Both the position numbers and the translations under genes were made by a program. This document shows, piece after piece, positions 6,075 to 14,550 of a stretch of 22,244 bases of DNA; the first letter of the stretch is position 1; each line of letters starts with the position of its first letter. The DNA comes from GCA-2686765 sp036012725 (GTDB taxonomy: Bacteria > Pseudomonadota > Alphaproteobacteria > Rhodospirillales > 2-02-FULL-58-16). The notes below the pieces were generated by a model. That model did not search any database. It was not told the DNA's origin and saw nothing but the letters and a program-made list of their open reading frames with translations. The DNA lies in NCBI GenBank assembly GCA_036012725.1, contig DASCPW010000080.1, positions 1-22,244 of the forward strand, in the 5' to 3' direction.

Positions 6075-7280
6075 ATGGGCGACATGAATGCCAAGGAATC
6101 CACTTGGCGCCAAGCGACAAAACTTGTCCGTGGCGGCGCCGCGCGGTCCCCTTTCGCCGAGACCAGCGAAGGCATCTTCATGACTTCGGGCTATGTATAC
6201 GACACGGCCGAACAGGCGCAACGCGCCTTCAAAGGAGAGGAAAAACGGTTTATCTACTCCCGCTACGCCAACCCCACCGTCGCCATGTTCGAGAAGCGCT
6301 TGGCGATGCTGGAAGGGGCGGAGTTGTGCTTCGGAACGGCAAGCGGAATGGCCGCCGTATTTGCTTCACTGGCCTGCCAGTTGAAGGCCGGCGACCGGGT
6401 GGTAGCGTCGCGGGCGTTGTTCGGCGCGTGCCACTACATCGTCAGCGAAGTGCTGCCCGCTTTTGGTGTCGAAACGGAACTGGTCGATGGTACCGATCTG
6501 GAGCAATGGCAAAAAGCCCTCGGCCAACAAACCAAAGCCGTGTTCCTGGAGACGCCATCGAACCCTGCACTCGAGATCATCGACTTGGCGGCGGTCGCGA
6601 AACTAGCTCATGCCACCGACGCCTGCCTTGTTATCGACAATGTCTTCGCCACGCCGCTCCTGCAAAAACCTTTTGAGTATGGCGCCGACATCGTCGTCTA
6701 TTCCGCCACCAAGCACATCGACGGTCAGGGGCGCTGTCTGGGCGGGGCCATCCTCACCAACAACGCGGAATTCTTCAATGACCGGTTGATCCCTTTCGTC
6801 CGCAATACCGGTCCGGCGCTGAGCCCGTTTAATGCTTGGCTGCTGCTCAAGGGCCTTGAGACCCTCGAATTGCGCCTTCGCCGTCATTGCGCCAACACCC
6901 ACGCCGTCGCCGAATTCCTGAGCCGCCGGGACGGCATATCCCGGGTTCTCTATCCAGGGCTCGAGAGTCACCCTCAGCACTATCTCGCCATGAAACAGAT
7001 GGCCGATGGCGGCAGCATCGTCGCTTTCGAGCTCGAGGGCGGCAAGGAGGCGGCATTCGGATTTCTCAACGCCCTTAAGCTGATTGATATTTCCAACAAC
7101 CTGGGTGACGCCAAAAGCCTGATCACCCATCCGGCGACGACTACGCACCACCGTCTGCAACCGGAGGAACGGGCGCGCATGGGCGTTGGCGACAGCTTGG
7201 TGCGTTTGTCGGTGGGCTTGGAGGATCCGCAGGACGTAAAAGAGGACCTGGACCAGGCCCTCAAGGTGGCCCGGGGCTGA
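6075..7280 (+). CDS. metZ: O-succinylhomoserine sulfhydrylase
   Basis: A 401-residue PLP enzyme of the Cys/Met metabolism family. It makes homocysteine directly from O-succinylhomoserine and sulfide, bypassing cystathionine. The PLP lysine is K213 in YSATKHIDGQGR, the MetZ form of the family signature (HIDGQGRCLGG). Other PLP-fold landmarks are YSRYANPT (61-68), GTASGMAA (87-94) and DNVFATP (188-194). Length is standard. ATG 6075 is chosen because TAAGGAGAG (6059-6067) precedes it at good spacing and homology starts right after; an in-frame TTG at 6036 lies inside the terminator T-run. Control by the upstream SAM-II element and terminator is inferred from sequence. Confidence 0.95.
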   Translation: MGDMNAKESTWRQATKLVRGGAARSPFAETSEGIFMTSGYVYDTAEQAQRAFKGEEKRFIYSRYANPTVAMFEKRLAMLEGAELCFGTASGMAAVFASLACQLKAGDRVVASRALFGACHYIVSEVLPAFGVETELVDGTDLEQWQKALGQQTKAVFLETPSNPALEIIDLAAVAKLAHATDACLVIDNVFATPLLQKPFEYGADIVVYSATKHIDGQGRCLGGAILTNNAEFFNDRLIPFVRNTGPALSPFNAWLLLKGLETLELRLRRHCANTHAVAEFLSRRDGISRVLYPGLESHPQHYLAMKQMADGGSIVAFELEGGKEAAFGFLNALKLIDISNNLGDAKSLITHPATTTHHRLQPEERARMGVGDSLVRLSVGLEDPQDVKEDLDQALKVARG

Positions 7281-7388
7281 CTGCCCCTGGAATCATCCGG
7301 ATCACACGATTTTGTTATTTGGCTTACCGTCAAGCGGAGGTTAAGAAATCATTCGTTCTTTGGCGACGGAAACCATCAGGTGAAAGCC

Positions 7389-8348
7389 ATGGCCGAAGGT
7401 ATGCTGGCCGAAAAGCCGCTCATTGGTCCCGACAAGTTCCGTGACCCCGACATCACCGCCAAAGGCGAACGGCGCGCCGTGGTGGCGCTGACCCGGCTCA
7501 GAACCCTTTGGTTCAATACCGGCAGTCTTTGCAACATCACCTGCAAAAACTGCTACATGGAGTCGAGCCCCCGCAACGACAGCCTGGCCTATCTTACCTT
7601 CTCCGAATTCGGCGAGTACCTGGACGAAATCGAACGCCACAACCTTCCCACCGAGGAAATCGCCTTCACCGGCGGCGAGCCTTTCATGAATGCCGAACTG
7701 CCGGCGATGATGGCCCATGCCCTCGACCGCGGCCACCGGGCGCTGGTTCTGACCAACGCCATGAAACCTTTGCTCAACAAGCGGGCCCGGCTTTTGGCGT
7801 TGCAAAAACGTCATGAAGGGAAACTGACGCTGAGGGTGTCGATTGATCATTACACCCGCGCCAGGCACGAAGCCATCCGCGGCGAGGGCTCCTGGGAGCC
7901 AATGTTGGCGGGACTGAAATGGCTGGTCGAAAACAGCTTCGGCCTGGCCGTCGCTGGACGCACCTGCTGGAATGAATCCGACATCGAAGCCCGGGCCGGC
8001 TACGCCGCCCTGTTCGCTGGCAAGAATATTCCGGTGGATGCCGCCGACCCGGCAAAACTTGTCCTCTTTCCAGAGATGGACGCCCAACTGGATGTCCCCG
8101 AGATCACCGTCCATTGCTGGGATATTCTGGGAGTGGAGCCTTCAAGCATCATGTGCGCGACCTCGCGCATGGTGATCAAACGCAAGGGCGCCGCTCGCCC
8201 GGTCGTCGTCCCTTGCACATTGTTGCCTTACGATCCTCAGTTCGAACTCGGCAACGATTTAGCAGGCTCGGCGAAAACGGTGAAGCTCAACCATCCCCAC
8301 TGCACCACGTTTTGCATCCTCGGCGGGGCCGCGTGCAGCTATGAATAA
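7389..8348 (+). CDS. Radical SAM protein with cysteine-rich C-terminus
   Basis: A 319-residue radical SAM enzyme. The cluster motif is C48-NIT-C52-KN-C55 (CxxxCxxC), and FTGGEPFMN is the SAM-binding GGE motif. Beyond the barrel lie six further cysteines, C243, C256, C276, C305, C309 and C316, within segments such as CATSRM, VVVPCTLLPYDP and the terminal HPHCTTFCILGGAACS. This spacing suggests one auxiliary iron-sulfur cluster, though it is not a standard SPASM or Twitch pattern that I can identify. I recall similar uncharacterised proteins in proteobacteria, but no defined substrate. ATG 7389 has AGGTGA just upstream; GTG 7380 is an alternative. It lies 108 bp after metZ and 153 bp before folE, so an operon is possible but not shown. 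Confidence 0.85.
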   Translation: MAEGMLAEKPLIGPDKFRDPDITAKGERRAVVALTRLRTLWFNTGSLCNITCKNCYMESSPRNDSLAYLTFSEFGEYLDEIERHNLPTEEIAFTGGEPFMNAELPAMMAHALDRGHRALVLTNAMKPLLNKRARLLALQKRHEGKLTLRVSIDHYTRARHEAIRGEGSWEPMLAGLKWLVENSFGLAVAGRTCWNESDIEARAGYAALFAGKNIPVDAADPAKLVLFPEMDAQLDVPEITVHCWDILGVEPSSIMCATSRMVIKRKGAARPVVVPCTLLPYDPQFELGNDLAGSAKTVKLNHPHCTTFCILGGAACSYE

Positions 8349-8438
8349 GCGCCATCATGGATCGCCCTTGACTTTCCCGTCCCGTTTACCATATCGCTCT
8401 GAATGACTAGAAAAAATCCTATTTCCAACCAATTGGCA

Positions 8439-8468
8439 GGGGTCAAAATCGGCCGGCGTTGACGCCCC
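8439..8468 (+). promoter_or_regulatory. Imperfect hairpin upstream of folE
   Basis: GGGGTCAA (8439-8446) pairs with TTGACGCCCC (8459-8468) if a CG bulge is allowed. It lies 33 bp before the folE start in a 153-bp intergenic region and has no T-run. It does not match the THF, preQ1 or Moco riboswitch patterns I know. It may be part of a leader or simply a chance fold. Confidence 0.2.
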
Positions 8469-8501
8469 ATTGCCAAAAGACTTGAAAGACGGATAAAAAC
8501 C

Positions 8502-9140
8502 ATGGCCACCCGCAAACCGTTAACCCTTCTTGAAGGCAAGGACGCGGCGAAGCCTTCGCGACGCGAGGCCGAAGACGCCGTGCGCGTCCTGATCCGCTGG
8601 GCAGGCGACGATCCGGACCGTGATGGCCTTTTGGAAACTCCTGCCCGGGTGACCCGCTCCTTCGAGGAATTTTTCGCCGGCTACAGCGCCGATCCGGAGG
8701 ATCTTCTCAAGCGCACCTTCGAGGAAACAGACGGCTACGACGAAATGGTGTTGCTCAGGGATATCCGTTTCGAATCCCACTGCGAACATCATCTGGCGCC
8801 TTTCATCGGCAAGGCCCATATCGCTTACTTGCCGAGCCACCGGGTGGTGGGCATCAGCAAGCTGGCCAGGCTGGTGGAAATCTTTGCCCGGCGCTTGCAG
8901 ATCCAGGAGAAGATGACTGCCCAGATCGCCAACACCATCAACAGCGTCTTGCAACCGGCCGGCGTCGCCGTAGTCGTCGAGGCGGCGCATCAGTGCATGA
9001 CCACCCGCGGCATTCACAAGCCCGGCGTCGTCATGGTGACGTCGAGGATGCTGGGCGCCTTCCGCGACAACCCATCGACGCGCCGCGAATTCCTCGCCAT
9101 GGTCGGCCACCCGAAGGGTGTCGGCACCGACTTCGCATAA
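8502..9140 (+). CDS. folE: GTP cyclohydrolase I
   Basis: A 212-residue GTP cyclohydrolase I, converting GTP to 7,8-dihydroneopterin triphosphate, first step of folate synthesis. Zinc ligands C94 and H97 lie in the signature ESHCEHHLAPF, and C165 lies in HQCMTTRG, aligning with E. coli Cys110, His113 and Cys181. LPSHRVVGISKLARLVEIF is the conserved core helix region, and the C-terminal TSRMLGAFRDN is also typical. The protein is complete and of usual length. The ribosome-binding site before ATG 8502 is weak (GAAAGACGGAT). trkH starts 119 bp downstream. Confidence 0.96.
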   Translation: MATRKPLTLLEGKDAAKPSRREAEDAVRVLIRWAGDDPDRDGLLETPARVTRSFEEFFAGYSADPEDLLKRTFEETDGYDEMVLLRDIRFESHCEHHLAPFIGKAHIAYLPSHRVVGISKLARLVEIFARRLQIQEKMTAQIANTINSVLQPAGVAVVVEAAHQCMTTRGIHKPGVVMVTSRMLGAFRDNPSTRREFLAMVGHPKGVGTDFA

Positions 9141-9216
9141 AGCCTGTGGCCAGGCGATTTCGAGGCGCCGTCGTTTTCCCCCCTTGACCAAATGCCGTTT
9201 TCAGGCTTTGTCTGAA

Positions 9217-9242
9217 CCCCCTCTGTTTATCGCGAGAGGGGG
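9217..9242 (+). promoter_or_regulatory. Perfect hairpin adjoining the trkH ribosome-binding site
   Basis: CCCCCTCT (9217-9224) and AGAGGGGG (9235-9242) form a perfect 8-bp stem with a 10-nt loop. It ends one base before the purine-rich AAAGGAAC that serves as the trkH Shine-Dalgarno (start at 9260). The stem could affect ribosome access or be a binding site. There is no T-run on either strand, so it is not an ordinary terminator. Confidence 0.45.
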
Positions 9243-9259
9243 AAAGGAACGCCCGGCGG

Positions 9260-10705
9260 ATGGATTTTCGGCCTATTTTTTTGATTATCGGCACCCTGTT
9301 GACGGCGCTCGCCCTGGGCATGTGCCTGCCGGCGGCGGTCGATGCCTACGCCGGCAATCCGGACTGGCAGGTCTTTGCCGCCGCCGCCGGCGTTACCATG
9401 TTTGTCGGCCTCGCCATGATGCTGACCTGCCGTATCGGCGGTGTCCGTCTATCGATCCGCCAGGCCTTCGTCATGACCACCTTGAGCTGGGTCGCGCTGA
9501 CCTTGTTCGCCTCCTTGCCGTTCGTCTTTTCGGAACTCAACCTTTCCTTTACCGACGCCTTTTTCGAGGCCATGTCGGGTGTCACCACCACTGGCTCGAC
9601 AGTGATCACCGGCCTCGACCGAGCACCGCCGGGGATATTGTTGTGGCGGGCGCTTTTGCAATGGCTGGGCGGCATCGGCATTATCGTCATGGCGATCGCC
9701 GTGTTGCCGTTGCTGCGTGTCGGCGGCATGCAACTGTTCCGCATGGAATCCTCGCAGACGGCGGAGAAGGCTTTGCCGCGGATGGCCCAGGTGGCTACCG
9801 CCGTGGTCTTGATCTACCTGCTGTTCACGGCTTTATTGGCGGTTGCCTATTGGCTCGCTGGAATGGGCGGCTTCGATGCTATCGCGCACGCCATGACGAC
9901 TATCGCCACCGGCGGTTTTTCGACTTCGGACGGCTCGTTCGGCGCTTTCGACAGCGCTCTCATCGACGCTATCGCCGTCGCCGGCATGGTCGCCGGCAGC
10001 CTGCCGTTCATGCTCTATCTGAAAACGTCGCAAGGCGACTTAAAGGCGCTGGCGGCCGACAGCCAGGTGCAGTGGTTTTTGGCTATTGCCGGCGTTGTTG
10101 TCGTCGTGGCGGCGGCGTGGCTGTGGCTGGAAAACGGCCTGCAACCGCTGCAAGCGCTCCGCTATGCCTCCTTCAATGTCGTCTCGATCCTCACCGGCAC
10201 CGGCTACGCATCGACGGATTACGGGGCTTGGGGCAGCTTCGCGGTGCCGGTTTTTTTCTTTATCATGTTTATCGGCGGCTGCGCCGGCTCGACCACCTGC
10301 GGCATTAAGATTTTCCGTTTCCAAGTACTTTACGCCACCGCCAACACCCAAATCCGTCACCTGACGCAGCCCCATGGCGTTTTCATTCCTTATTACAACC
10401 GCCGCCCGGTTTCCGACGAGGTCATCGTCTCGGTGTTGAGTTTCTTCTTCGTTTTCGGGCTTTCCTTCGCGGCGCTGGCCTTGGGCCTGGGGATGCTCGG
10501 CCTTGATTTCCTGACCGCCATCTCGAGCGCCGCGACGGCGATTTCCAATGTCGGTCCGGCACTGGGCCCGGTCGCCGGACCGGCCGGCACCTTCCAGCCC
10601 CTGCCCGATGCCGCCAAGTGGCTTTTGGCGGCGGGCATGCTGCTCGGCCGGCTCGAGCTATTCACGGTGCTGGTTCTGTTCAGCCCATCCTTCTGGCGGG
10701 GGTGA
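9260..10705 (+). CDS. trkH: Trk-type potassium uptake protein TrkH
   Basis: A 481-residue K+ transporter subunit of the SKT (TrkH/KtrB) superfamily in the inner membrane. Four pseudo-repeats of helix-pore-helix are visible through their filter sequences: TTTGSTV, IATGGFS, GTGYAS and SNVGPALG; the glycines line the K+ selectivity filter. PYYNRRPVSDEV and the FIGGCAGSTTCGIK stretch (which includes the intramembrane loop) are characteristic of TrkH. No trkA is present in this window, and its cytoplasmic partner must be encoded elsewhere. The start at ATG 9260 follows AAAGGAAC. The gene is convergent with the lipoprotein gene, ending 12 bp from it. Confidence 0.95.
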   Translation: MDFRPIFLIIGTLLTALALGMCLPAAVDAYAGNPDWQVFAAAAGVTMFVGLAMMLTCRIGGVRLSIRQAFVMTTLSWVALTLFASLPFVFSELNLSFTDAFFEAMSGVTTTGSTVITGLDRAPPGILLWRALLQWLGGIGIIVMAIAVLPLLRVGGMQLFRMESSQTAEKALPRMAQVATAVVLIYLLFTALLAVAYWLAGMGGFDAIAHAMTTIATGGFSTSDGSFGAFDSALIDAIAVAGMVAGSLPFMLYLKTSQGDLKALAADSQVQWFLAIAGVVVVVAAAWLWLENGLQPLQALRYASFNVVSILTGTGYASTDYGAWGSFAVPVFFFIMFIGGCAGSTTCGIKIFRFQVLYATANTQIRHLTQPHGVFIPYYNRRPVSDEVIVSVLSFFFVFGLSFAALALGLGMLGLDFLTAISSAATAISNVGPALGPVAGPAGTFQPLPDAAKWLLAAGMLLGRLELFTVLVLFSPSFWRG

Positions 10706-10717
10706 CGGGGGGCGGTT

Positions 10718-11308
10718 TTACAGCAGCCACTTGCTCAGGTACTGGCGGATGTTGCTCTCGATCTCGGTGTTGAAATCATTCATCAGGGCTTCGATCAATT
10801 CGAACTGGACACGGCGGCGCTTATTCAGGGTGGCGTCCTCGCGTACCGTCATCGAGCGGTTGGCCTGGGCGCTGGCAAAGCCGAGGCGAAAACCACGGTC
10901 GTCGAGCAACTCGATGCTGGCCTCGATAACGGCGTCGTAGCGCTCCGACTGCTCCTTGTGGAACGCCCCTAGCAGGCCTTTTTTGACTTTCAGCGCAGTC
11001 TCGGTGACGGCGGCATTGACGATGGTGAAACGGACCAGGCCCTTGTCGCCGCCGACAAAGATGCGGTCGTCGGCCCATCGCTTGAGCGTCTTCAAGGGCG
11101 GCGTCAGCAACAAGTGCTCGACGTTTGGCGCCTTCATCGGTTGGCTATAAGTGGTGACTACCTGCATGACGCCGGCGTTGAAACGTAACGTGCCCAGATG
11201 GGTGTAAGTGAGCTCCGGCAGCTTATCCACCGGCGGCGGCGTCTCGCAGGCGGCGAGCAGGGCGGTGACCAAAAATACCGCCGTGGTAAGGATCGAAAGT
11301 GTTCTCAT
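10718..11308 (-). CDS. Putative lipoprotein of unknown function
   Basis: A 196-residue protein with a clear lipoprotein signal peptide: basic MR, a hydrophobic core, and lipobox L18-A19-A20-C21, followed by a proline-rich linker (ETPPPVDK). The mature part is mixed alpha/beta with no domain I recognise. The absence of aspartate at position +2 suggests outer-membrane sorting under the rule known from E. coli. It stands alone: its 5' side faces the 3' end of argF on the same strand across a 216-bp gap, and its 3' end meets convergent trkH. I recall conserved hypothetical lipoproteins like this in Rhodospirillales but cannot name a function. Confidence 0.8.
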   Translation of the reverse strand: MRTLSILTTAVFLVTALLAACETPPPVDKLPELTYTHLGTLRFNAGVMQVVTTYSQPMKAPNVEHLLLTPPLKTLKRWADDRIFVGGDKGLVRFTIVNAAVTETALKVKKGLLGAFHKEQSERYDAVIEASIELLDDRGFRLGFASAQANRSMTVREDATLNKRRRVQFELIEALMNDFNTEIESNIRQYLSKWLL

Positions 11309-11524
11309 CGCCTCGCCAAGCTATCAAAAAACGGCCCGTGAACCGATGGCATATTGGCATGACCGAGCCCGCCGGTTCAAGGCGGTCTAGTCGCCCGCGA
11401 ACGCCCAGGGCATCTATTTGAAAAGGCTGAATCCAGTCGCCGAAGGAAAAGCTGGAAGACATGCTTGCAATGCTACGCTCAATGGGCCGCCCGGCGGCGA
11501 AAAGCCACTAGCCGGATAAAAAAT

Positions 11525-12427
11525 TCAGCCCAGGCACCAGGCGAGGATGCCCTTTTGCGCATGCAGGCGGTTTTCGGCTTCGTCCCAGACCACCGAGCGC
11601 GGGCCGTCGATGACAGCATCGGTGACTTCCTCGCCGCGATGGGCCGGCAGGCAGTGCATGAACAGGGCATCCGTCTTGGCTTTGGCCATCAGGGCTTCGT
11701 CCACCCGGTAAGGCTCAAGCAGGCCGTGGTGGCCCGCCGTATCCTTTTCACCCATGGAGACCCAGGTGTCGGTGACCACCAGGTCGGCGCCGGCGACCGC
11801 CGCCTCGGCGGTATCGGCAAGGCTGACCTGGCCGCCTTGGGCGCGCGCCCATTCGAGCAACGTGGACGAGATAAGCAACGGTGGCGGGCAGGCTAAGCGG
11901 AGGATAAAGCCGAAGCGCGCGGCGGCATGGACCCACGAGGCGGCGACGTTGTTGCCGGCGCCGCACCAGGCCACCACGCGGCCGGCAATGGCACCGCGGT
12001 GTTCCTCGAAGGTCATCACGTCGGCCATGATTTGGCAAGGATGGCTGTCATCGGTGAGGCCGTTGATCACCGGCACCGAAGAATGGGATTCCATTTCCAG
12101 GAGTTTGCTAGCATCGTCGGTGCGGATCATGATGGCGGCGGCGTAACGGGACAAGACCCGCGCTGTGTCGGCAATGGTCTCGCCGCGGCCGATCTGCGAA
12201 TCCCTATCCCCCAGCACAACCGTCTGGCCGCCAAGCTGCTGCATGCCGACTTGAAACGAAACGTGGGTGCGGGTCGAAGGCTTCTCGAAAATCATCACCA
12301 GGGTCTTGCCGGCCAGCGGCTGGCCGCGATTTCCCCCGCTCTTGAAGGCTAGGCCGAGATCGAGGATTTGCCGCAAGGTGGCGGTGTTGAGCCGGTCCAG
12401 GTCTATGAAATGCTTGATGTCGCTCAT
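11525..12427 (-). CDS. argF: Ornithine carbamoyltransferase (anabolic)
   Basis: A 300-residue transcarbamoylase that joins ornithine and carbamoyl phosphate to citrulline, the sixth step of arginine synthesis. Carbamoyl-phosphate binding motif STRTH is at 51-55, HPCQ at 129-132, and the ornithine-side loop HCLP at 258-261 (MHCLPAHRGEEV). The start at ATG 12427 lies one base after the argD stop (TGA-g-ATG), so translation is probably coupled. A longer frame extends upstream into argD but adds only non-homologous residues. The 216 bp downstream (11309-11524) hold no gene that I can support and no clear terminator. Confidence 0.96.
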   Translation of the reverse strand: MSDIKHFIDLDRLNTATLRQILDLGLAFKSGGNRGQPLAGKTLVMIFEKPSTRTHVSFQVGMQQLGGQTVVLGDRDSQIGRGETIADTARVLSRYAAAIMIRTDDASKLLEMESHSSVPVINGLTDDSHPCQIMADVMTFEEHRGAIAGRVVAWCGAGNNVAASWVHAAARFGFILRLACPPPLLISSTLLEWARAQGGQVSLADTAEAAVAGADLVVTDTWVSMGEKDTAGHHGLLEPYRVDEALMAKAKTDALFMHCLPAHRGEEVTDAVIDGPRSVVWDEAENRLHAQKGILAWCLG

Positions 12428-12428
12428 C

Positions 12429-13622
<1,194 letters not shown>

Positions 13623-13645
13623 CGCTGCTTCCCCTCTAAATGTTT

Positions 13646-13680
13646 CGGGCCGGCCTGTTCAGAAAACTGGCGCCGGCCCG
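13646..13680 (-). promoter_or_regulatory. Perfect GC-rich inverted repeat in the argD leader
   Basis: CGGGCCGGC (13646-13654) and GCCGGCCCG (13672-13680) form a perfect 9-bp stem with a 17-nt loop in the 98-bp gap between the ABC permease and argD. On the leftward transcript it would be a very stable hairpin 24 nt upstream of the argD GTG. No T-run follows, so a simple terminator is unlikely. It may be an RNA processing or stability element, or a repressor site. Confidence 0.4.
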
Positions 13681-13720
13681 TCAGGAAAGCGGCCAAGTAT
13701 CCGAATCTTGCCTCTAAGAA

Positions 13721-14500
13721 TCAAGCCTTCAATTTATAGCCGCTGGCAAACATCTGGTAGCAAGCCAACCAAAGTCCCAAATCGACTCCGGCCATCGTCA
13801 ACAGTCCGACCGCCAGCGACCCATCGGCATGGCCGATGAAACCGTAACGGAAGCCGTCGATCATGTAGAAAAAAGGGTTGAAAAACGCGATAGCCTTGAA
13901 GGCCTCCGGCAAACGGGCGATGGAATAAAAGGTGCCGGAAAGGAACGACAAGGGCATGATGATGAAATTGGTAACCGCTGCGATATGATCGAACTTTTCC
14001 GACCAGATTCCGCCGATGATACCCAATAGCGACAACATCAAGGAGGCGGCAATGGCATGGTAAAGGATATAGCCGAAACTGTGCATGCCGAGGGGCACGA
14101 AAAACGCCATCGCCGTCACCACCACGAGGCCGACCATGACGCCTCTGGTCATCCCGCCCAAGGCGAAGCCCAAGGTAAGTTCATGGGCGCTGAACGGCGG
14201 CATCAGGGTATCGATGATGTTGCCCTGGACCTTGGCGACAAGGATCGATGAGGAGGTATTGGCGAAGGAGTTCTGGGCCATTGCCATCATGATCAGGCCC
14301 GGCGCCAGGAATTCCAGGAAAGGGACGCCGCCGACGACCTGCGAAATTCTGCCGAGAGCAAGGGCGAAGACGGCCAGGAACAGGAGCGTGGTGATCATCG
14401 GCGCCATCAGGGTCTGGGTGAAGACCTTAAGAAAGCGCCACACCTCGCGCCGGTAAAGGGTCCACAGGCCAATCCAATTTATGGCGTTGCTTTCGGTCAT
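13721..14500 (-). CDS. ABC-2 type transporter permease
   Basis: A 259-residue polytopic membrane protein of the ABC-2 permease family (DrrB/NodJ/YadH type). About six hydrophobic segments are seen, with an N-terminal amphipathic stretch (WTLYRREVWRF) that contacts the ATPase. The ABC-2 signature region around APGLIMMAMAQNSFANTSSS and the late PLSFLSGTFYS segment fit the family. No ATP-binding subunit is encoded anywhere in this window, so the partner must lie elsewhere. It sits between the MscS-type gene (50 bp upstream) and argD (98 bp downstream) on the same strand. I recall the same permease-argD-argF order in other Rhodospirillales. The export substrate is unknown. Confidence 0.88.
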   Translation of the reverse strand: MTESNAINWIGLWTLYRREVWRFLKVFTQTLMAPMITTLLFLAVFALALGRISQVVGGVPFLEFLAPGLIMMAMAQNSFANTSSSILVAKVQGNIIDTLMPPFSAHELTLGFALGGMTRGVMVGLVVVTAMAFFVPLGMHSFGYILYHAIAASLMLSLLGIIGGIWSEKFDHIAAVTNFIIMPLSFLSGTFYSIARLPEAFKAIAFFNPFFYMIDGFRYGFIGHADGSLAVGLLTMAGVDLGLWLACYQMFASGYKLKA

Positions 14501-14550
14501 CGCTTGCTTGTTGTTGCGTCGCGAGTTAGCGTTTGGCGGCCCGAACCTCT

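Noticed and set aside
7268..7295. GGGGC-TGACT-GCCCC hairpin at the metZ stop as a terminator
   Set aside because: The short stem is not followed by a T-run, so it is at best a weak pause or stability element.
8349..8501. A pterin- or folate-sensing riboswitch before folE
   Set aside because: Only a bulged hairpin is present; no THF, preQ1 or Moco consensus can be recognised.
9118..10308. A 396-codon open frame on the plus strand over the 5' part of trkH
   Set aside because: It is a shifted frame of trkH, rich in Arg, His and Gly as expected from GC-rich shadow translation, while the trkH frame carries all four selectivity-filter motifs.
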